Positions 33,491 through 46,573 of a DNA stretch of 64,000 nucleotides are shown here, in pieces. Position numbers and translations under genes: made by a program. The first letter of the stretch is position 1. Each line of letters opens with the position of its first letter. The notes under the pieces were generated by a model. The model made no database searches and was not told the DNA's origin. It worked only from the letters and a program-made list of their open reading frames with translations. Source of the DNA: Acholoe squamosa (lineage: Eukaryota; Annelida; Polychaeta; Phyllodocida; Polynoidae); the NCBI GenBank assembly GCA_949317995.1, contig OX439044.1:47386166-47450165 (forward strand), given 5' to 3'.

Positions 33491-33982
33491 CAAGAAAAAT
33501 GTGGCGAGGACCATGGATAGGAGTTGCCACTTCATCACTAGCCACTGCGGGTGACGTCACTGAGACAGCATGATGTCACCGATGACATCATAGGGAGAAA
33601 ACCGAAAACATTATGGAGTTGCTACGGTCGCTACGCTCCCAGCTGCTGACGCAGCTTGCAACTCCAAAAAACTACGCGGCTTCACTGTAATATTATTACG
33701 AATATTATTACAGTGATTCACTTTTACAAGGATTCCTGGTTGATTCAAAAATTATATTTTACAGTGTACTTATTCTAATCAGGGAGTCTCTCTTTTTTGG
33801 AGCTGCTTGCCGCATAGCGGCCGGGAGCGCAGCGGCCGTAGCAACTTCATTATGTTTTCGGTTTGTCAGTGACGTCACGGTCACCTTGTGATGCAATTTG
33901 TGACGTCATACATCGGCAATGATGTCACATGTCGGCCACAGAGTGGCAACTCCTATCCGTGGTCCTTGCAACATTTTTCTTG
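33491..33982. mobile_element. 492-bp MITE rich in TGACGTCA motifs
   Basis: Ends CAAGAAAAATGTGGCGAGG and the inverse CCTTGCAACATTTTTCTTG, extended over ~45 bp by CCAYGGATAGGAGTTGCCAC. The arms carry three TGACGTCA palindromes plus several TGATGTCA/TGACATCA variants, and GC-rich inverted segments (GCTACGGTCGCTACGCTC with its counterpart near 33820). The AT-rich centre holds a short inverted repeat around CACTGTAATATTATTAC. Non-coding. Confidence 0.85.
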
Positions 33983-34794
33983 TTTCATTTCAGATCTAAC
34001 TCTAAGCTTCTCCACTTAGGCTATACAGCTTGGCATACTTGGCGTTTCAGTCTCACCTTGTGCAAAAAGTGATCTCTAAGCAGTTATGACAAAATAGCTG
34101 CCATAGAAAAAACGGCTTACCTGGTTGTTGTTTTCCTCTTCAGTTGCCCTGCGGCCTGATGTAGTAGCTTTACTCAGAGCAGCTCAGCTCTCTCTCTCTC
34201 TCTCTCTGAGTACTTGATCCTGGTCACCATATTACTGTAGATACACAATGAGGCTACACCTGAGACAGCCTTTATGTAGTGCAAAAAGGTAAAAGCGATA
34301 CCGTGATGGACCTCATGTAGACCTGTCCCTTTACCTTGAAATAGCACTAATGGTAGAAACATAAGGTATGCGAGATGCCAATTGACTTTAAGAGCCATTA
34401 TAAAGATTGAAAGGTATGTTTGCACCATACCTATATAATATATTGGGAGTAGGTTTGGCTTTCTGCAGCTGTTATATAAAGAGTTGTAAACATAACAACT
34501 ATAGCATTTAACTTAAGGTACTGCGATCACTCAAAGCCCTACCACTAGAAATAGCAATGCTAATGTAAATTATGTAATAAAATCTTTTTTAAAAAATCGA
34601 TGTAATAGAAATTTCAATAACCAATTTTATTGAATACATAATATATTTTATTACCATACTTTTGCATTATAAACAATATGATATATAGATATTGAATTAT
34701 TATGTACAAGTTCTTATGGATTTATTAAGCGGCAGCCTTTTTGTCTCAAAAGTATAATTGCATAACATTGTTATACAGAAATTGACAAAATGTT
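33983..34794. other. No gene recognised
   Basis: Non-coding; short (CT)n at 34188-34207. Confidence 0.5.
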
Positions 34795-34912
34795 GTCAAT
34801 ATTTAGCATGCAATGCTTATGAAATATTGTCTAATTGACCAATTATCTGTATATATTGTATATGAACTGTTTAATTAGAGACAAATAAATTGATTTGAAT
34901 TGAATTGAATTC
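34795..34912 (+). mobile_element. Possible LINE 3' end
   Basis: An AT-rich stretch ending in AATAAA (34884-34889) and a tail of TTGAA repeats (34890-34911). Such short tandem tails are typical of 5'-truncated non-LTR retrotransposons. No coding part or target duplication is visible. Confidence 0.35.
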
Positions 34913-35327
34913 CTATGGGGATTTTGGTACGACTTGAATGGTGCGGTCGTAGGCCGACTAATTACCTGTGTGAATCTGCAACTGGTCCCATTCGTATTTA
35001 GAACAGCCACAGTCTGCAGCTCTCAGTGACCATGGAATGGAATAAAGCAGCGGAGAAAGGAATGTACTTTTATAGTGCTGGTAGCTTTTCGTTTCTGGAG
35101 GATAAAGGATCACCACAATAAACAAAGGCAATACCATAATTATACGGGGCTTACTGACTGGGACTACTGATGACTGTCGCGAGATACCAACAGACGGATT
35201 CAAACTGAAACCATATATGTTTCATTGCACATTCCCCTACTTGCGATTAGACCCAAGCTTATGTATATAGATGCATATGAGTCCCATACATCTATGTACT
35301 TGTGGCACACGCCAGTTCAGAGATGTG
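34913..35327. other. No feature recognised
   Basis: Non-coding spacer; nothing supportable. Confidence 0.5.
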
Positions 35328-36135
35328 GATGGGTCATTCCACAGTATTTCAACAAGTTGTCCCGGCATGACCCCCTCAGATCTGGATGATTTGCCTTCAG
35401 TATTGAGGTGTATATGGGTTATGACCACATGCAAAATATTAGCCTCCAACTCCCGATGGTTCCTGAGATTTTGGCCCTTATATATGAGAGGGTTTGACCA
35501 TCAGTTTTAAAAATCTCAATTTTCTGTCAACTTCATTGTGTAATATCTTCAAAGCATAATGGGCTAGAGGTCTGGTATTGCTTGGGTCATCAGACACATC
35601 CTTCCACTCCAGGTAAATGCCAGAATAGTAAGGGTAACAGAAAGGCTTGGTCTTGTAGAATAGGCTCAATGGTTGGTAGTTTTCAGAAATTTTCTTATCT
35701 GAAACCCATTTTTGAAAAATCATAGCATCAAAACCGTTACTTTAATCAGCTTGAAAAGTGAGATTCTTTTAATTCCAAATGAGATGAACTTAGAAAATAA
35801 AGATGCAGCACCTGCAACTAAGTGGCGATCCAATATAGCTGTGTCAAAATGGTAAAAGACTGCCTTTTGCTTTTCGACAGCAATTTTTGGTTGTTGGGGC
35901 AGGTAGCACCAATTAATGGTAGCTATATCTAAAAGTACTATTATTAGCCTAAAATTAATGGTAGTTTGGTTTTGGTGGAATGCCTCCTTCCTGTAAAAAA
36001 TAGGTAACAAAATACGGCAAAAATTAGCATTTCTCTAACCCTGTTTTCTTTATCATAGCTGGCTCTTGGGCTTCAAACAGCCATAATATCATCACTTCAA
36101 GCCCAATATAGTGCTGCCCTGATATGGTTAGGTTG
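35328..36135 (-). pseudogene. Exon-like unknown coding relic, copy 1
   Basis: An ~0.8-kb sequence repeated in inverted orientation at 38286-39037. On the minus strand an acceptor-like TTTTTTACAG precedes GAAGGAGGCATTCCACC (about 35992). It is followed by an open frame (ORF 36010-35720) containing CYLPQQPKIAVEKQK and FYHFDTAILDRHLVAGAASL. A second frame (35723-35478), overlapping the first by four bases, continues with FQKWVSDKKISENYQP and YPYYSGIYLEWKDVSDD. The join looks like a single frameshift. The residues look protein-like and the frame is conserved in the other copy. I do not recognise the family; a mobile element or a duplicated host exon are both possible. Confidence 0.45.
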
Positions 36136-38285
36136 TAATGGTTCTATTTCTCACAGTTATTGAAATTTGGTGGTGAAACATATGGTGATACAATCACTTT
36201 CTTGAAATTTTTATACATCAAAATGCTATTTTTGATAGTGAAATGTGTATGGGCCTCCACATGTGATAATGTTGCAAAAATTATAGGACTTACCCTAAAT
36301 ACTGGCACTAAATTTGGTTGAGCACCTCTGGACTTTGTAGCCAGTAATGCCACTGCTACACAATATGACATATACTATAAGGCATGGTAAGTACCCATGT
36401 GGCCCATGAGTGTTTTAATCATGAAGAGTTCAGTTTTTAAATAGGTTTATTGGCCAATAATATCATGTCACAGTGAAGCTTTTGCAATCATCGGCCAGTT
36501 GGTGAGTAATACAACAGCCTACAGGCACATTATCATAGTTATCATACAGTGTGCAATAAACGGTTTCCACGAACAGTCATCTCTATTGAATAACATTTCT
36601 TATAATTCATATGACGACAAAGCCCAGGTTCTTATGGTATGATTCCACATAGATTTTTCTTGAGTACTTGCATATTCTCACTTTGTTGTACATTCACTGG
36701 TAATAATTCCCAAACAACATTGCCTCTGTACAGGAGACTCTGTCTATATAATTCAAGTCTCAGTCTATTGACCTTAACTTCAATCTTTTTGTTTCCCCTT
36801 AACAGTCTATTTTGAACAACAGTATTACTATCATCTTTTACATGATTATACATCATTCATGCTAGCACCCATTTCTTACGTGTAACCAAAGCATTGACAT
36901 TGAAGATTCCCTATAGTAAAGGTTATGAGTGCCTCATACTCAACAGTTTGCTTTTTTTCATCCACTAGTTCAATGAATATATATCTAAAAATATGCATGT
37001 ATATCATCATTTCTATGGTAATGGTTAGTGACTAAAAGATGCTATCCCAGCTACAATTTTATCATTTTTTCAGAAATACCATATTTATAAGGGGTAACAC
37101 TCCCTAAAATTATTCCCCAACTTTTGAAATGATATTCAGTGTCTTTGAGCTTGACACATGCAGAATTATAGTAAAGATTTTTACTGAAGGTCGACAGTAA
37201 AACCACGGGATAACATAAAGTGTTTGGTATGTCATGGGTCAGTGATCACCTGACCAGATTAGATTCCTAATGGCCCATTAGTGGCACCTTGTGGCCAAGT
37301 TTCCCGTCATAGAATAGTGGTATTGCATACCTAGGTGTCCTCTGTTTGTATATATATGGAGCATATATGTCGACATAATATACACCATTGATCTGGCAAA
37401 GAAGTAACATTGACCACAGTATAGTTCTTTAATAACTTTCCATCAGGTCGTTTTAGTTGAAATTGCATCTTTAACATTCAATAAGGAGAATCATAAGTTT
37501 GATTAAAATTTGGTGTTCCCAGTTCACTACTATCATATATCTGATCTTCAACACATTAACATCTTTTTTCATCCATTCCAACTTAGCCATGAAAAGCCAT
37601 GTAAAGACTGATTTGGTGACAGTGTAAAACAAGTTATGAAGTAGACAATAGCTAACTTGTCAGACCTGGTACAAATGCTTGACTTGAAAACCTAGCTCCT
37701 TATGTTGACAACTTTATGGCCTGTCACTCTAGGGTCTTCAGGATCATGTGTCTGGACCATCTAAAATTGTCAGGTTGAAAAGTCTGCACCAGGGCTGACA
37801 GGTTAGACTGTGTTTGCCTCAATTATTTTATGCTATTCATCAAGACAAGCTTAGTAACTCTACACTTTGAGGTGAGGGTTATGTTACATACACACTAGTT
37901 TACTATATCCTCTATGATGGTCCAGAAAGGTGTCTAGAAGGCCCAAAAGCAAATTCAGCATCAAAATGAAGGGTAGATCCTACAAATTCTTGGTGAGATA
38001 GATTCCAGACCAATCAGATAATTCCTCCATTCACTGCACACCTTTTAGGGCCCAATTTGAACACACTCTGTGACAAGCTGCTATATACACTGGATCTTGA
38101 CAGTACCAGATCAAATAGTGGAGCCACACAGTAGGCATTGTGGAATAGGGGAATAGTTTATACAGCTTGTGGGAAGTCTCATATATGTTGCACTATCCAA
38201 AATGGCATTAAATTCAGAAAAGAAATTGTTTTTTGCTATACATTTCACCATCCAATTCTATAAAATAGCAGTCACATGACCATTA
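36136..38285. other. Spacer between the two inverted copies; no gene seen
   Basis: AT-rich non-coding sequence of about 2.15 kb. I found no further exon of the flanking relic in it. Confidence 0.45.
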
Positions 38286-39037
38286 CAACATAATCATATC
38301 AGGGCAGCATTATGTTGGGCCTGAAGTAATGATATTATAGTTGTGTGAAGCCCAGCTATAATAAGGTAAACAGTGTTAGAGAAATGTTGATTTTTGCCAT
38401 ATTTCATTACCTATTTTTTACAGGAAGGAGGCATTCCACCAAAACAAAACTACCATCACTTTTTAGGGTAATAATAGTACATTTAGGGATAGCTACCATT
38501 AGTTGGTGCTACCTGCCCCTCCAACCCAAAATTACTGTTGAAAAGTAGCAAAAATCAGTCTTTTACCATTTTGACACAGCTATATTGGATCGCCACTTAG
38601 TTGCAGGTGCAGCATCTTTATTTTCTAAGCTCATCTCATTTGGAATTAAAAGAATCTCACTTTTCAAGCTGATTTATGTAATGGTCTTGATGCGATGATT
38701 TTTCAAAAAAGGGTTCCGGATAAGACTATCTATGAAAACTACCAACCATTGAGCCTATTCTACAAGACTAAGCCTTGATGTTACCCTCACTATTCTGGCA
38801 TTTGCATGGAGTGGTAGGATACGTCTGATGACCCAAGCAATACCAGACTCTAGCCCATTATGCTTTGAATATATTACACACTGAAGTTGATGTAAAATTG
38901 AGATATTTGAAACCAATGGGCAAACCGTCTCATAACATATACACCTAAATATAGAAAGTAAATCATCCAGATCTGAGGGGATCATGCAGGGAAAGTTCTA
39001 AGAATCTGTCCATATATAATAGAATGACCCGGATATG
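38286..39037 (+). pseudogene. Exon-like unknown coding relic, copy 2
   Basis: Inverted counterpart of 35328-36135. It keeps the acceptor-like TTTTTTACAG (ending at about 38425) and the same frame, including HFDTAILDRHLVAGAASLFS. It has a TAG after the VEK residues (38546-38548) and later frame-breaking changes, so it is more decayed than copy 1. Unknown family. Confidence 0.45.
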
Positions 39038-42000
39038 ATGTTTATTAATGCTGAGAACCTATAAAAGAGATGTTTAGCCATAAATCACATTCTCTTATAA
39101 ATTTCTATCTCAAAATGCCCATTGCGATTTATGGCAATATTTTAGATAGAATTCATAAAAAAGGTGTATGTGATACTTACATGAGTAATATGCCCATGAA
39201 TGGGAAGATCAGGGCCTCTGCTAGAAACTTGTAAAACACATATCATGGGTAGATGATCCAGTATTCTTTCAGGATTGATTATCTATTGATAACTTATAGA
39301 ATTCACGCAACTGGGTTTTAATCTTTCAACCATAATTATTCATGAGTTCCATAATGATAGCTACAGTCATTTCAGCTGCAGATGGTATGCTGATTTTGTA
39401 TTCTATACTCAGTCTTCCCTTTATCCATGGGGAAATTAGATTATTGATTCTTTACAGGTGTAAATAACTGTGCACATTTTATATCTGATTCAGCATTATC
39501 TGTATTCAGTCCATGAAACAAGCTGAGAAAAGGCTGTGGTAAAATCCTTATTTTCTCACAAATCCAATACTCATGTAGCTAGAAGACTGCATGGTATACA
39601 TGTTCCTTGCATGATTAACTGGCTATGCTACTGAGGTATATGTATTTGTACAAATTTTATTCTTGCATCCCACAATCTATAATGACATAACATGTCTTTT
39701 GAGATTTAATATTATCCATCAAGAATATGCATTACTAAACGGCCCTGAAGCATAATCCCAGATTGAGTTACTTCGTACTTTAAAGAATGATAGCTCCTGC
39801 CATGAAGTATGCATGGCTACTTCTCTTTTATGCCTGAAAGCCTTTTCATATAATACAATACGGAATAAAAAAGGAGAAAGGAAGATGAGGGATTGTTCCT
39901 GGCATACCAATCTGACAGAAACACTACGAAAAACATCAGAAACTCAATGCACACACTTACCCCTTGGCTTGGCCTGTGTAGGTTAATTGTGTGACATTCA
40001 AGTTTTTGAGGCGACCCAGGCGTTGCTGGAACCGCTGGTGCGAACTCACCCAAAACGCCATACAGGAAGTAGGGTTGAGAGGTGGTGGGGAGAGTGTGAT
40101 AAATGGGCAGCCAGAAGGGTGTGAGGCTGGCCTTAAGCAGTCTTTATATCAAGCTAAGGAAGCCATCCATCTTGGTTGGTGTAGGGGCGGCCTTCACCTA
40201 GCGCCTATCCAGCTTCTTACCCCCGGCACTGCCAACCTCCCACCTTTCTCACCTTCCTACCCCACCCCCACCCACAACCCAATTTAGCCATCATACACCA
40301 AGGCCACTGCCAGTCATGCTTCTGTTAAATATTCTGTATTGCTGGTTGCTAGCCTTTTCATTACAGAGCTTTTTAATATCAGGAAAACAGTCCATTACAA
40401 CTCTAGTGAAATGCACATGGTGGAATCAGGTACAGATGGAATAATGTTAGGAAATAAAGTATGTGCTATTGAGTTGCCTGGGACAATGTCAGACTGATGG
40501 GGATGAAGGTAAATAAAATGTGTTTCCCCACAACAACCAAAAAACTTATTCAATCCCACTTGGAACGCTGTACACCAATAAAGACCCACAGTACCTGAGG
40601 TCTAGCTCTCCCCTTCCTCCCCAATAGCCATGGCCACCCTGGTAATGACCAGCCCCGGCAGCTATAGCTTATACCTATAGGAGCGAGTGTCCTGTGGGCT
40701 GACGGAGGCTGGTAAGGGGCTGATCACTGTCCATTAAGGGGATCCGTCCTTCTCATGCTCACATAAGTGCCCCTATTACATTTTTGTAGTACAGGGAAGA
40801 CATACTTAATAAAGAGAAGACACCTGGATGCTGTGTACCATAGGGACTACCAGGAAGGTTTAAAGCACATATAACTACCTTTATTGCCAGGCAGCAAACA
40901 GGGGTATGTTACAATCTAACATTAGTCTGAGACAGACCAGTAGGAATCGAGTGGGTGTGCCTTCTAGATATTGTCTGCATTTTCTATTGTTGGGCTACCT
41001 GGAAGTAGAGGATTTGTTCAGCCTATATGAGATTGCATTTGATACCTGAATTTATTCATCGAAGGCGTGGCTCGATGAGGTTTGCATATTAAGCTTACAA
41101 TTAAAAAAGAAAGAATGAACGTTGGCAAAATAATTATGTGACGTGTACTAGGAATGTACACTGTTACTTTGAATCGACCAGGAAGTCATTTCTCAAACCC
41201 AAAGATTACAGAGACCTGTTTCATAAGCATTCTTTATTTAAGATCAATCTTTTCACTCTAAGGGTGACCACTTAAGATCAGTCATTTAGGAATGACTACA
41301 AGTCTTTCAGAACAAGCTGTCACTCCTATTGGAACATAAGACTGGTCCTATAGAAACAGCTGTCAATTAGACATATGAGCAGTAATTAAGATCAATTGTA
41401 AGGTCACTCACAGGCTAATTATCCAGCTAGTAAGATCAATCACCTAGGTGCAGAATATGGCTTTATTTCATTATTCCATGATAGAAAATGGTATTAAAGG
41501 GGGAATTTCCATTTGATATATGCCTGACTTCATGCATTAGAAAATGTTGTGGGATTTCACTTCTTGATAGGATCTTTCACATTTATGTGTACCCTCAACC
41601 TTCCACATAAATCAGCTACTTTATGCTGGTCATAAGTCACTCTTACATTGACCCTTTACTAGTAAGTTTCACTCCCCATTTACTTTTGAAACACTTCCTC
41701 TAAGCCTAAGAAGCTTAAGATCAATCTTAGGATGACCATAGGAGTGGTCTTGCTCGTACACCAATCTTACTCGAACATGGTGGTTGTGAAACAGCTCTCA
41801 GCCCTCCCAAATTGTACCAACCTTGCCTGGATCGGATGGGTATTCTTGGTTACACTGGGTCAATCACTATGAGTGGTGCAGATATAGAGGCAAAAGGCAT
41901 GCATCTGAATAGCCAATCGTAGGTATTACATGATCACCCAGGGTCAATCACTACAAGTGTACTGGATTGTAAGGGGTGTACAATTCGTAGTGACCAGTCT

Positions 42001-44111
42001 CAATTCGTAGCGTTTCAGAAATACCTAGCAGGGATCCTTGTAAAACTGAAAAGTGAACCACTCTTATTATATAGCAAGGAGCCAGTGTAGTTTGTACAGG
42101 AAACCCCAGGTGGCAGTCGAGTAGTACAAGGAATATCTGTGGGAAAAAACGACATCTCTTTGAAAATAATAACAGATCTCTGGCAACTTTGGGACAAGGA
42201 TTCCAACATTATTTTGATGACATTTTTTTACTTTGTAGGGAACTTAAAGCATCCTACACTAGGGACAATTTGGAAGATACTGTCTCATATTAAAACTAGA
42301 TTTTTTTTTATGAACATCTAGAAACTATCTGTGTGGGGGGGGGAGGAGTGAAATGATATCTAATGTTAGCATATATGCCAATTTACCCCATCCTAGTTTC
42401 ATTTCAATTTCTGGACTAAGAGAATGTACAGATAACACACATAACATTTTGATAGAAATCGTAGCAATAGATGATATTTCAAGATGCATCTATGCATTGG
42501 CAGTTACCTATGAGCAGAATTGAGAATCTAACATATCTTTCATATGAATATAATATATGAAATTCAACGGCTATTTGCCTTGATCTACTTGTTATTTTCT
42601 TATCATTGAATCGCTATCTTGCCCCTTACCCTAAGCAATAGAATACTTGTACATTAGAAGCTCTTTCCCCATTCATGTATATACTATAAGGGACGAAGGG
42701 AATTAGCCAGGAAAAAATATACAATCTATTGTTTGAGGATCTACTGCTCTAGGGGAATTGTGAGAATGCAGTTAAACCCTATCCCATTGTATTAATGACA
42801 CAGTAAGCGTTAATAGGATACCAAATATGTCTATATAGATGTCAACAGATCAGGATATCAAGGGATCAAGCCAGGGGATCAAGCCAGAATACTATGTTTA
42901 CAATGTAACATTATCATGTATCGATACAAGGGCAATGTCGATACGATATTCACTATTTCAATGATGATAATACTTCGATATTGTGAATATTGATGACATC
43001 CCTAATCTAAGTTGTCCCCGATTCTTAAAGTTTGTTCAGCTTGACCAAAGGATTGAATCTCTATGAGCCTCTAAGATTAAAGGCAATGTGAAGTGATCTA
43101 GATTTTGATGTGCTTTTGTGAACTTACCTGTTTTTTTTTAATCAAAATGATTTTTTGGCTGTATGCACAATAAACATGGCATGTTTAATATTGAATATTA
43201 GGGGTTTCTAGCAATCTGTTCTTTAGAGACCTCTTTACTTTAGATATTTCAAAAGCTTCCAGGGATTAGAGTTGTAGATCTACCCAAAATCTACATATAC
43301 TCTGTGTAATCCATACTGCATGCCTACCAGGCATGCATCCTAAAGTTCATATACGAGACAAAGGACCTATATCATCTATGTATAGGCCTAGCTTAGATAA
43401 TATGTAATCCAGTCTGTAGGCATTGTGGGTGGGCTGCATATGTTTGTCTGCCCTCTGGGTTCTATGTCAGACTGATGTGCTAAGCCAGATAAATCTACCA
43501 TAGAAAACATGACAGGTATATGCTGTGCTGCTAATTTGTCTGTCGAGGGAAATTTATGAACACTTCTTGATACTACAAAGAGGAGCAGGTTTAATACTTT
43601 AAGGTGGTTCATTTTTACACTCATAACTCTTAGGTTGGAGCTATATGAAACATACATCTGGTTTCCTTGTGTGGATTAGTACATTTTGATAGTGCTATAA
43701 AGAAAGTTGTTTCAGATTTGAACACTGTTTTTGGAGAAGTAAAACTCTTTTTTCCTTAGTTTATTATGGTGTTTCTAAAAGGAAAGGCTTTCTGATTGAC
43801 CAGTTCATACAAAAAAACAATGCATCATTTGATTGATTAGAGCAATATAGGAATCAAATGTTGTATTTTACCTATAGGGATGTCATTGACATCCCATTTT
43901 TGTCAATTCCGATTATCACGATTTTTGGTCTCGATATTCCGATTTTTCCTGATTTTGTTATACAGTAAAGCCTTGTTTCTGTAGCCCCAAACACATCTTG
44001 AAACTATGTGTGTGTGGGGGGGAGGAGTGAAATAATAGCTAATGTTAGCAGATATGCCAATTCACTGGCTTAAGGAATCCATGTTTCTGTAGCCCCAAAC
44101 ACATCTTGAAA
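39038..44111. other. No gene recognised; minor repeats
   Basis: Mostly AT-rich non-coding DNA. Weak inverted ends GAGACCTGTTTCATAAG (about 41211) and the inverse near 41798 (GTGAAACAGCTCTC) may bound a ~590-bp element. About 70 bp at 42316-42385 recur at 44005-44075, and CTGTAGCCCCAAACACATCT occurs twice (43980 and 44090). No coding region or RNA gene supported. Confidence 0.4.
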
Positions 44112-44171
44112 CCTGCTGCATACTTATAGAGGGGAGGGAGGACGTTTGCTGAGTGTCCTTGAGCGCTCTTA

Positions 44172-45465
44172 CCGTGTTAATTTGGTGTTTAGCAACCAAA
44201 CACCAGTGTTTAGGATCTAAACACATAGCTAAACTCATTCTTGTCCCACTTTTCTAAACTCATTTTTTGGCTAAACCCATTTAACTTTAAACATGTTTAG
44301 CTATCAGGCGTTTGATTTAACAAGTGTTTAGTTTTGATAGGTGTTTAGCTTTAAGGTGTGCAGCATGAGTAAATGTTTAGATTGGTAGTGTTTAGCTTTA
44401 GGAGGTGTTTAGATACATAGTGTGTAGCTTTAGGAGGTGTTTAGATACATAGTGTTTAGATTCAGGAGGTGTTAAATACATGGTGTTTAGCTTAGGGAGG
44501 CACTAGCTTTGGGCCATAGGGTTGTTCACCAGGGTGGGAGGGGGGCTATGTCTGAATCATTTCACTTTTAATATTTCCATCATTTATTTTTCATCATCTT
44601 TTCATCATTTTAATCTTTATTACTGTAGCTGGATACCGCCATATTCACTTTCCATGGTAAAACTGCAAGATAGAAATGATACACACAATACAGATAGGAG
44701 TAAAAGTGTAAAAGAGGCAGGAGGAGTTGGTAGTAAGGTAGGGGTGGTCCCTGGAGGCTTGTACATGTGAGAAGAGGTAGGAGGAGTGAGTACGGAGGTA
44801 GGGGTGGTCCCTGGAGGCTTGTACACGTGAGAAGAGGTAGGAGGAGTGGGTACGGAGGTAGGGAGGGTCCCTGGAGGCTTGTACACGAGAGAAGAGTAGG
44901 GAGGGAGGTAGGGACGGTCCCTGGAGGCTTGTACACGTAAGGAGAGGTAGGAAGAGTGGGTAGTGAGGTGGGGGTGGTCCCTGGCTTGGACACAGGAGGA
45001 GGGGTAGGCCACCCATACCTCCCTATACCCCCTCCTCCCATGCATCATGCCACTTAGGTAAAAAAACAACAAACAGGAAAAAAAACACAAAAAACTACTG
45101 AGTCATCGGGAAACTGGGTGATATACAACTATAAATACGAGGATACCATCCTTTTACTCATTTCATACATATTATACTTATCCTATCTGCTTATAATTCT
45201 TATTAGATGGTTAAACACCTGATGTTTATCTTTCAAATACATGTTTAAGACTAAACACAAAGAGACTGGATGTGTTTAAACTCAAACACCTAAACACTAT
45301 GGTGTGTAAGTGTTTAGGTGTGTGAGAAGTAGGTGTGTAGTTTTCAGGATAAGTGTTTAGAATCTGATGGTGTTTAGCTGTAAGTGTTTGAATATCATAG
45401 ATGTGTAGGAATCACTCACCATGTAGATAGTGTGGTATGTATAAACACACACCTTTTTTGCAGTG
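44172..45465. mobile_element. TA-flanked 1.29-kb nested element full of GTGTTTAG words
   Basis: TA is duplicated at 44170-44171 and 45466-45467, and paralogous copies at 4010 and 32355 show the single-TA empty site, so the borders are exact. The ends CCGTGTTAATTTGGTGTTTA and, inverted, CACTGCAAAAAAGGTGTGTG are imperfect inverted repeats. A TA duplication fits Tc1/mariner. The left third and right third consist of dozens of GTGTTTAG/CTAAACAC words; the centre holds a separate ~60-bp minisatellite. No transposase is seen. Confidence 0.85.
44700..44998. repeat. ~60-bp GA-rich minisatellite, about five units
   Basis: Units of GGTGGTCCCTGGAGGCTTGT then ACACGTGAGAAGAGGTAGGA and GGAGTGGGTACGGAGGTA. 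Opposite-strand frames of 123-156 codons (Pro/Leu/Tyr-rich) arise from it and are not convincing genes. Confidence 0.85.
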
Positions 45466-45905
45466 TAGGGCTACTCATGCGCTAAGTGCACTGTAAGGTA
45501 ATTCTTCCCTTCTCTCTCTTTGTCCTGGGGGGAGGGCACAATTCCCCTAATAGGCAAGCATAAATCATACATTCATGGGAACAACTCTTGAATACTGTAC
45601 AGGGGTCAACTGCACTCTGTGCTCTTTTGTTAGCCCATATAGGGACGGGGAGCGATGATATAAACACTGTTGTGAAGAAGAGTGGCTCCACAGCTATTCC
45701 TTTTTTTTGGGACTCTTACCCCTGTGCCCAGTCAGTACTTCTTGGAATAATGTAGGAGGGCTGAGGCTAAGATCGATGCAATCTTACTGCTGGCTAGGAA
45801 ATGTGAACGCAGTCTAATCTTAAGATTGCTTAATAGGATAAGGTAGAATAATTCCTAAGATCGCTGAGGTTGCGATCCCAGGATGTTTCGAATTAACCTC
45901 CTGGT

Positions 45906-46573
45906 CTAGCTGACATCACCAGTCAGTAGTAGGCAGGATAACGTGGTCTAACTGGGAGCACCAACTAGAAATAGGCAGTGTTAAGGGATTTAGCTGACAG
46001 CACTAGTCAAAAGTAGTTGGTGTGAACAATGAAGTGGACTAGTTGGGAGCACCAGTGTAAGGCAGGTATTATTAGGGGATCTAGCCACTGAGATGAGAGC
46101 GTAAAAATACCTAGCTCTAAGAGCCTGAGTCAGTAAGGGACAGTGTCAATTTTGTGGTTTAGATGAAATCTAGCTCAATCCTTACCTGTAATTCATTCAT
46201 TTCTACCTTGTTTGGTTGATTTATTACCATTTATCAAAATATATTTCCAGAGTAATCCTCCCTGTCGAAAATCCTCAAGTCAAATACAAGCAATCAGCTG
46301 TATTCTTGTGGTCAGTGGTAAGGAGGTACTGACCCCTACTGCATGCATATGACATTAATACCAAAGCCAGCTAGCAATGCTATAGTTCTATGGCACAACC
46401 AATGTCTCATGAACATAAATAGTTTGCAAATACCACTACAAATACACCCCTCTCCCAAAAATCCGGCAATACATATTGTTATATAGCAGGTCTTATGTTG
46501 GTGATGAGTGGTTGGCCTATCTATTGATGGTGGTTCAAGGGGGGTGCCCTATAATGGTTAGCTAGATACACCT
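45906..46573. repeat. Imperfect ~50-100 bp repeats
   Basis: At 45901-46090, motifs CTAGCTGACATCACCAGTCA, GTGGTCTAACTGGGAGCACCA and AGTAGGCAG recur two to three times in diverged form. The remainder to 46573 is non-coding with no feature seen. Confidence 0.45.

Larger units (their letters stand above)
44112..45905 (-). mobile_element. TTAATTC-family MITE interrupted by a nested element
   Basis: Reverse-orientation relative of 31926-32644. Its parts are 44112-44171 and 45466-45905, ending at the terminal repeat GAATTAACCTCCTGG near 45892. The far end is truncated at CTGCTGCATACTTATAG. The 1.29-kb insertion lies between CTCTTA and GGGCTACTC, which are contiguous in both other copies. Confidence 0.85.

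Noticed and set aside
33790..33850. CpG-rich patch as a gene promoter
   Set aside because: It is one arm of the 33491-33982 MITE and mirrors the other arm; no gene follows.
41211..41800. Possible 590-bp MITE
   Set aside because: Inverted ends are only ~13 bp, with mismatches and no target duplication; kept only as a note.
44610..45090. Pro/Tyr/Leu-rich minus-strand ORFs up to 156 codons
   Set aside because: Products of a ~60-bp minisatellite inside a transposon.
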